Part shown: positions 61,092-64,000 of the stretch, piece by piece
How positions within the stretch are numbered: the first letter of the stretch is position 1
Layout: each line of letters opens with the position of its first letter
Source of the DNA: Larix kaempferi
Lineage: Eukaryota; Streptophyta; Pinopsida; Pinales; Pinaceae
DNA: 64,000 bases
Reading direction: 5' to 3'
NCBI GenBank assembly: GCA_027924585.1
Contig: BSBM01000050.1
Span: 5,794,501-5,858,500, forward strand
The notes under the pieces: generated by a model
Told to the model about the DNA's origin: nothing
The model's database searches: none
The model's input: only the letters and a program-made list of their open reading frames with translations
Position numbers and translations under genes: made by a program

Positions 61092-61156
61092 CTGCTCCTC
61101 TGTTGCTATATACTGGAGCCTCATTGCTCCTCTGTTGCTATATACCGGAGCCTCAT
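61092..61156. repeat. 32-bp tandem duplication in copia C RNase H
   Basis: Two near-identical 32-bp units. The length is not a multiple of three, so the duplication shifts the RNase H frame just before its conserved C-terminal block. Confidence 0.9.
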
Positions 61157-61393
61157 TGCTCCCTTCTGCACCATATCTCGGATATAGTGATACCTTATCT
61201 CGATGTGCTTCGACTTGTCATGAAACACAGGGTTCTCAAACATCACACGGCTTTGGTTGTCACAAAAGACACAAGTCGCCTCTAACTCGAGATCGAACAA
61301 ACCTGCAAGCAACTTTCGAAGCCATACTCCCTCGCAACTTGCCAAACAAGTTGCCATATACTCGGCTTCAGCTGTGCTGAGTGCCACACTCGT
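61121..61393 (-). pseudogene. RNase H of copia C
   Basis: 88 codons with ALSTAEAEYMATCLASCEGVW (cited in part), FCDNQS and VFHDKSKHIEIRYHYI. It is separated from the upstream frame by a TAG at about 61391-61393 where relatives have Gln (CAG to TAG), and runs into the 32-bp duplication at its end. Confidence 0.88.
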
Positions 61394-62070
61394 CTACTTC
61401 CTACTGAACCATGAGATCATACCTGATCCCAAACTGAAGTAGCACCCTGATGTGCTCTTTCTATCTGTGACACTCCCAACCCAATCTGCTTTAACATAAC
61501 CCTGTAGGTTAATCCTCTGATCCGATGCATATCCGAGGCCATAATCAACTGTACCCCTCAAGTACCTCAACACATGCTTTGCCGCAACTAAGTGAACACG
61601 TCTCGACTTTAACATATACTGACTTAGTGTGTTCACCACAAAGCATAAATCCGACCTCGTGTTCGTAAAGTACATCAATGAACCAATCTTCTGCCTGTAT
61701 ACCGTGGCATACAGCAACTTTAGATTCAATGCCATAGGTGTGATCATGGCCTTCCAATCCATCATCCCGAATTTCTTCAGGGTCTCTTTTGCATATCTCT
61801 TTTGGATTCTGCCATACCGTATCTTGGGTGTCTGTTTCAAACCGTACAAGGTCTTCTTTAATTTGCACACATGTGTTTGCTTGTCATGTGTCTCAAATCT
61901 ACTACACCATTCAGGAAAGTTGTCTTCAGTTGTCTTCACGTCCATCTGGTGTACCTTGCACTTCATCGCTGTAGCTATCACAAGTATAGCTCTAATTGAA
62001 GTGTACCTTGCTATAGGAGCAACAACGTTTCGTCACAATCGACTCTCTCTTTTTGAGAGAAACCGTGAAC
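61394..62070 (-). pseudogene. Reverse transcriptase of copia C, catalytic block deleted
   Basis: 195 open codons from 61981: HQMDVKT, KKTLYGLKQTP, then directly KKFGMMDWKAMITPM, GSLMYFTNTRSD, LRYLRGTVDYGLGYA, ADWVGSVTDRKSTSG, MISWFSRK. Compared with copia B about 80 residues between YGRI and KRFGM, including YVDD, are missing without loss of frame. The N-terminal RT block (62070-61990) is frameshifted. It cannot have polymerase activity. Confidence 0.88.
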
Positions 62071-62324
62071 CTTGCCTTGTACTTTTGTAGTAAGCGTGAT
62101 TTTGTAAATTTGCTTGAACCTTCATCACTTGTTCTTTGGAACAAATCTTATCATCCGTCTCTTGTGATCATAGCACACGATCTTTCCTGCAAGTCCAATT
62201 TGGTCATATGATTAGTATTATTTCATATAATGACAACTTCTTATGCATAATGTACATAGTCATGTAACCTTTGCATCTTAGCCAATGCTTCAGCACAACA
62301 CTCATCCATATCTCGTGTACACAC

Positions 62325-63429
62325 CAATGTTATCAAAACCGGACCATTGATTGAACCGGCCGACACGAGGACCCGAAACCAGACAAAAACCGAGAAAAAA
62401 ACCAGATCAAAAAACCGGTTGAGCAAAAATACATAAAATATTCATATTTTCAAAAAATAAGTATATATTCATGTGCATCCATGTGAATTCAATCCATTAT
62501 ACACAAATATGCAAAGTTTCTCATGTATATAACTAGTTAGATTGTATAAGACCAAAACAACACCGAGTGCAATCCATGTTCATCCATGTGAATTCATTAT
62601 TACGTATACACTATAAAAAAATGAATGCCAGCAAATCGTGATAGCGCCTGTGTGAAAAAAAAAGGAAACCGTGAATCTGAATCAGGACGTGATGGGTCAA
62701 CTGTCATACACTCAGCAGTGCCCTGGTCCCCAGCATGATTTCGACGAAGAAGACAATTCGAGCGAGACAATCAACAATGATTGTTGACCTCACAGTTGCC
62801 AGCGTGTAATATAAATCCAGCTGACAGAGATACTTACGGTAAGACGGTAAGACATAGATACTTACGGCCCACGGGATGAGGCATGAGAAGCTCCAAACGT
62901 TGGCTGTGCCACAGGATGAGCAAAATCCGGCTGTGCCACAGGATGAGCAAAATCCGGCTGTGCCACGGGATGAGCAGCTCCAACTTCTAATTCGATTCCA
63001 GACTCTCGAACAACCTACTGCTGTGACTCCATAATTCGCACGACTAAACCCAGAAAAATCCAAAGAAGATTGTCAATTGAATTGTGATTGCAATGGAGGG
63101 TATCCACGTCATTATATAGCGATGGAATGGTAATTACATTGGCAAATGTGGCTGACATGCCTTTTTTTTGGCTTTTTTAATTAAAAAAAATTTCAGAACG
63201 TGGGTTTTTGCCCCATAAAGCCCCTGCATGGAACCGATCGGTTATGGAACCCAGCCGGTTTGAAAAACTAGACGGTTCCATACGGAACCCAACGGTTCCT
63301 CGTGCAAACCGGCTGGTTCCGAATCGAACCAGTCAAAAACGGGATGCAACAGACGGTTGGACCGGTTGAGCCTTGGAACCGGTTGGACCGACCGGTTTTG
63401 TCGGTTCCGAGCCGGTTTTTATAACACTG
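62325..63429. mobile_element. hAT-type non-autonomous DNA transposon, 1105 bp
   Basis: Terminal inverted repeats CAATGTTATCAAAACCGG and CAGTGTTATAAAAACCGG (two mismatches), flanked by the 8-bp duplication GTACACAC (62317-62324 and 63430-63437). 8-bp duplications and CARTG tips are typical of hAT. Both subterminal regions are dense in AACCGG and its complement, probable transposase binding sites. It contains a promoter-plus-first-exon remnant on its minus strand but no complete transposase. Confidence 0.9.
62860..63110 (-). pseudogene. Possible 5' exon of a lost gene inside the hAT element
   Basis: On the minus strand a TATATAATG box (about 63112-63120) is followed by an ATG at 63030 reading MESQQ, then a TAG, then an open frame with three copies of a nine-residue unit (AHPVAQPDF) and SSRGP, ending at a donor-like GTAAGTATC. 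This looks like promoter and first exon of the parent transposase or of a captured gene. The repeat is a 27-bp tandem unit at about 62910-62976. Identity is inference. Confidence 0.4.
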
Positions 63430-63724
63430 GTACACACGGTAACTATCTAGATGCCTTCCATCTCTACCAAAACTATTAAGAGCATGCATTGCTCTCAACA
63501 TGTTAGCAAAGAGGTTTCATCCTAGACTAGCTCCATCAGGGGCTCATGGGATGTTGTACAGCACTATAGGCCACTTACCCATAACATGCACTCCATGCGC
63601 CTACTGCTAGTTAATCTTAGTCATATATACGTGCATAAAAGAAAACTATATCACAAATTTACATGTAACTGTTATGAGCAATATCTTTGAAAATACTCAG
63701 GAATTCAAATGACAGTAAATACTT

Positions 63725-64000
63725 ATCTTTCATGTGTTTTGTAGGCTCCCTCTTGGTTTCTGCCTCCTTGTAGAAGTTACTGGAGTTTCTAGAAGCGTAC
63801 TCTGCTCCATCATCTGATTTTGAAGACCTTGATCTTCTTCTTCATCTAGTCTGGAATTTTTTGAAGTCTTCATCCTTGGTCCTAATGTATTGTATTCAAG
63901 GTCTCCTTCGCTTTGTTATCACTTCTTGAAAATGAACTCTTCACGTTCTTGCCTCGTGCACATCCTTTGCATATGCCTTCATGTTTTGTCTGGATCTTGG
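63725..64000 (-). pseudogene. Integrase remnants of copia C
   Basis: Pieces of the copia integrase: CKGCARGKNVK (zinc region, about 63970-63938), then after a deletion KIKVF and, shifted, DDGAEYAS and KEAETKREPT, matching the region around the second catalytic Asp in copia B. Stops and at least one large internal deletion. Confidence 0.7.

Larger units (their letters stand above)
62186..63724 (-). other. Intron-like segment of copia C, split by the hAT element
   Basis: Two pieces, 63720-63438 and 62316-62186, that align along their length with 15958-16402 of copia A. It starts ATAAGTATTT after an integrase remnant and ends GGACTTGCAG before AAGATCGTGTGC. No frame. Confidence 0.45.
59545..64000 (-). 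mobile_element. Copia element C, 3' part, running off the right edge
   Basis: Minus-strand copia element: 3' LTR (59545-60074), purine tract, a 39-bp repeat array, RNase H, reverse transcriptase with an internal deletion, an intron-like segment shared with copia A, and integrase remnants. The 5' LTR is beyond the window. It interrupts the W 3' LTR; the five bases before it are CATCA. A hAT-like element is inserted at 62325-63429. Confidence 0.9.

Overview
The window is plant nuclear DNA and is almost entirely a nested stack of LTR retrotransposons. The only host gene sequence recognised is three exons, on the minus strand near 49.3-50.2 kb, of the plant bifunctional methylthioribulose-1-phosphate dehydratase/enolase-phosphatase (DEP1, methionine salvage). 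The plant-type MtnB-MtnC fusion, copia elements primed by initiator tRNA-Met, gypsy elements primed by tRNA-Asp, and LTRs above 4 kb point to a seed plant with a very large genome. A gymnosperm would fit, but that is inference.

Element names are local labels. Family Y is a gypsy (Ty3) element with LTRs of about 4.2-4.6 kb that begin TGTTATCAC and end GTGATAACA. Family X is known here only as LTRs of about 3.4-4.4 kb that begin TGTTRCCAAC and end GGCAACA or similar. Z and W are two further, decayed gypsy elements. Copia A, B and C are three related copia elements with LTRs of 530-570 bp.

Layout. (1) Bases 1-31054 belong to one minus-strand Y element (Y3) that starts left of the window. Its gag is split by solo LTR X1 (672-13051), which holds solo LTR X2 (3810-12820), which holds solo LTR Y1 (5437-9995). 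Its leader is split by copia A (13411-19668). Its 5' LTR (19741-31054) is split by X3 (22791-25673) and solo LTR Y5 (26394-30889). (2) Y3 itself sits at the LTR of Z, whose LTR end, primer site and gag follow at 31055-32021 and resume at 47988. (3) Between them lies copia B (32022-47987), which contains X5 (34440-44800), which contains a truncated Y element with a long gag (Y4, 35515-41602). (4) The DEP1 exons follow (49309-50243). (5) W begins at 50426: 5' LTR, duplicated gag, a small hAT-like element (53975-54600), and a 3' LTR cut by solo LTR Y6 (55231-59487) and by copia C (59545 to the window end, minus). Copia C contains a second hAT-like element (62325-63429). Target-site duplications read directly from the sequence support most of these boundaries: GAGAT, CTGCT, GAACT, GATAT, GGTCT, ATACT, ATCAT, GGCAC, and 8-bp CTTGCAAG and GTACACAC.

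No retroelement here looks autonomous: frames carry stops, frameshifts and internal deletions. The signals most worth follow-up are structural. Family X LTRs carry a two-hairpin RNA-like module, twice per LTR, whose inner stem changes sequence while staying paired, and a second hairpin pair near the LTR 3' end with compensatory changes. Each copia element carries its own unrelated minisatellite between RNase H and the 3' LTR, and in A and B the repeat units are built from short perfect stem-loops. The DEP1 exons keep open frames and good splice sites while flanked on both sides by retroelements, so this may be the inside of a gene with extremely long introns or an isolated gene fragment.
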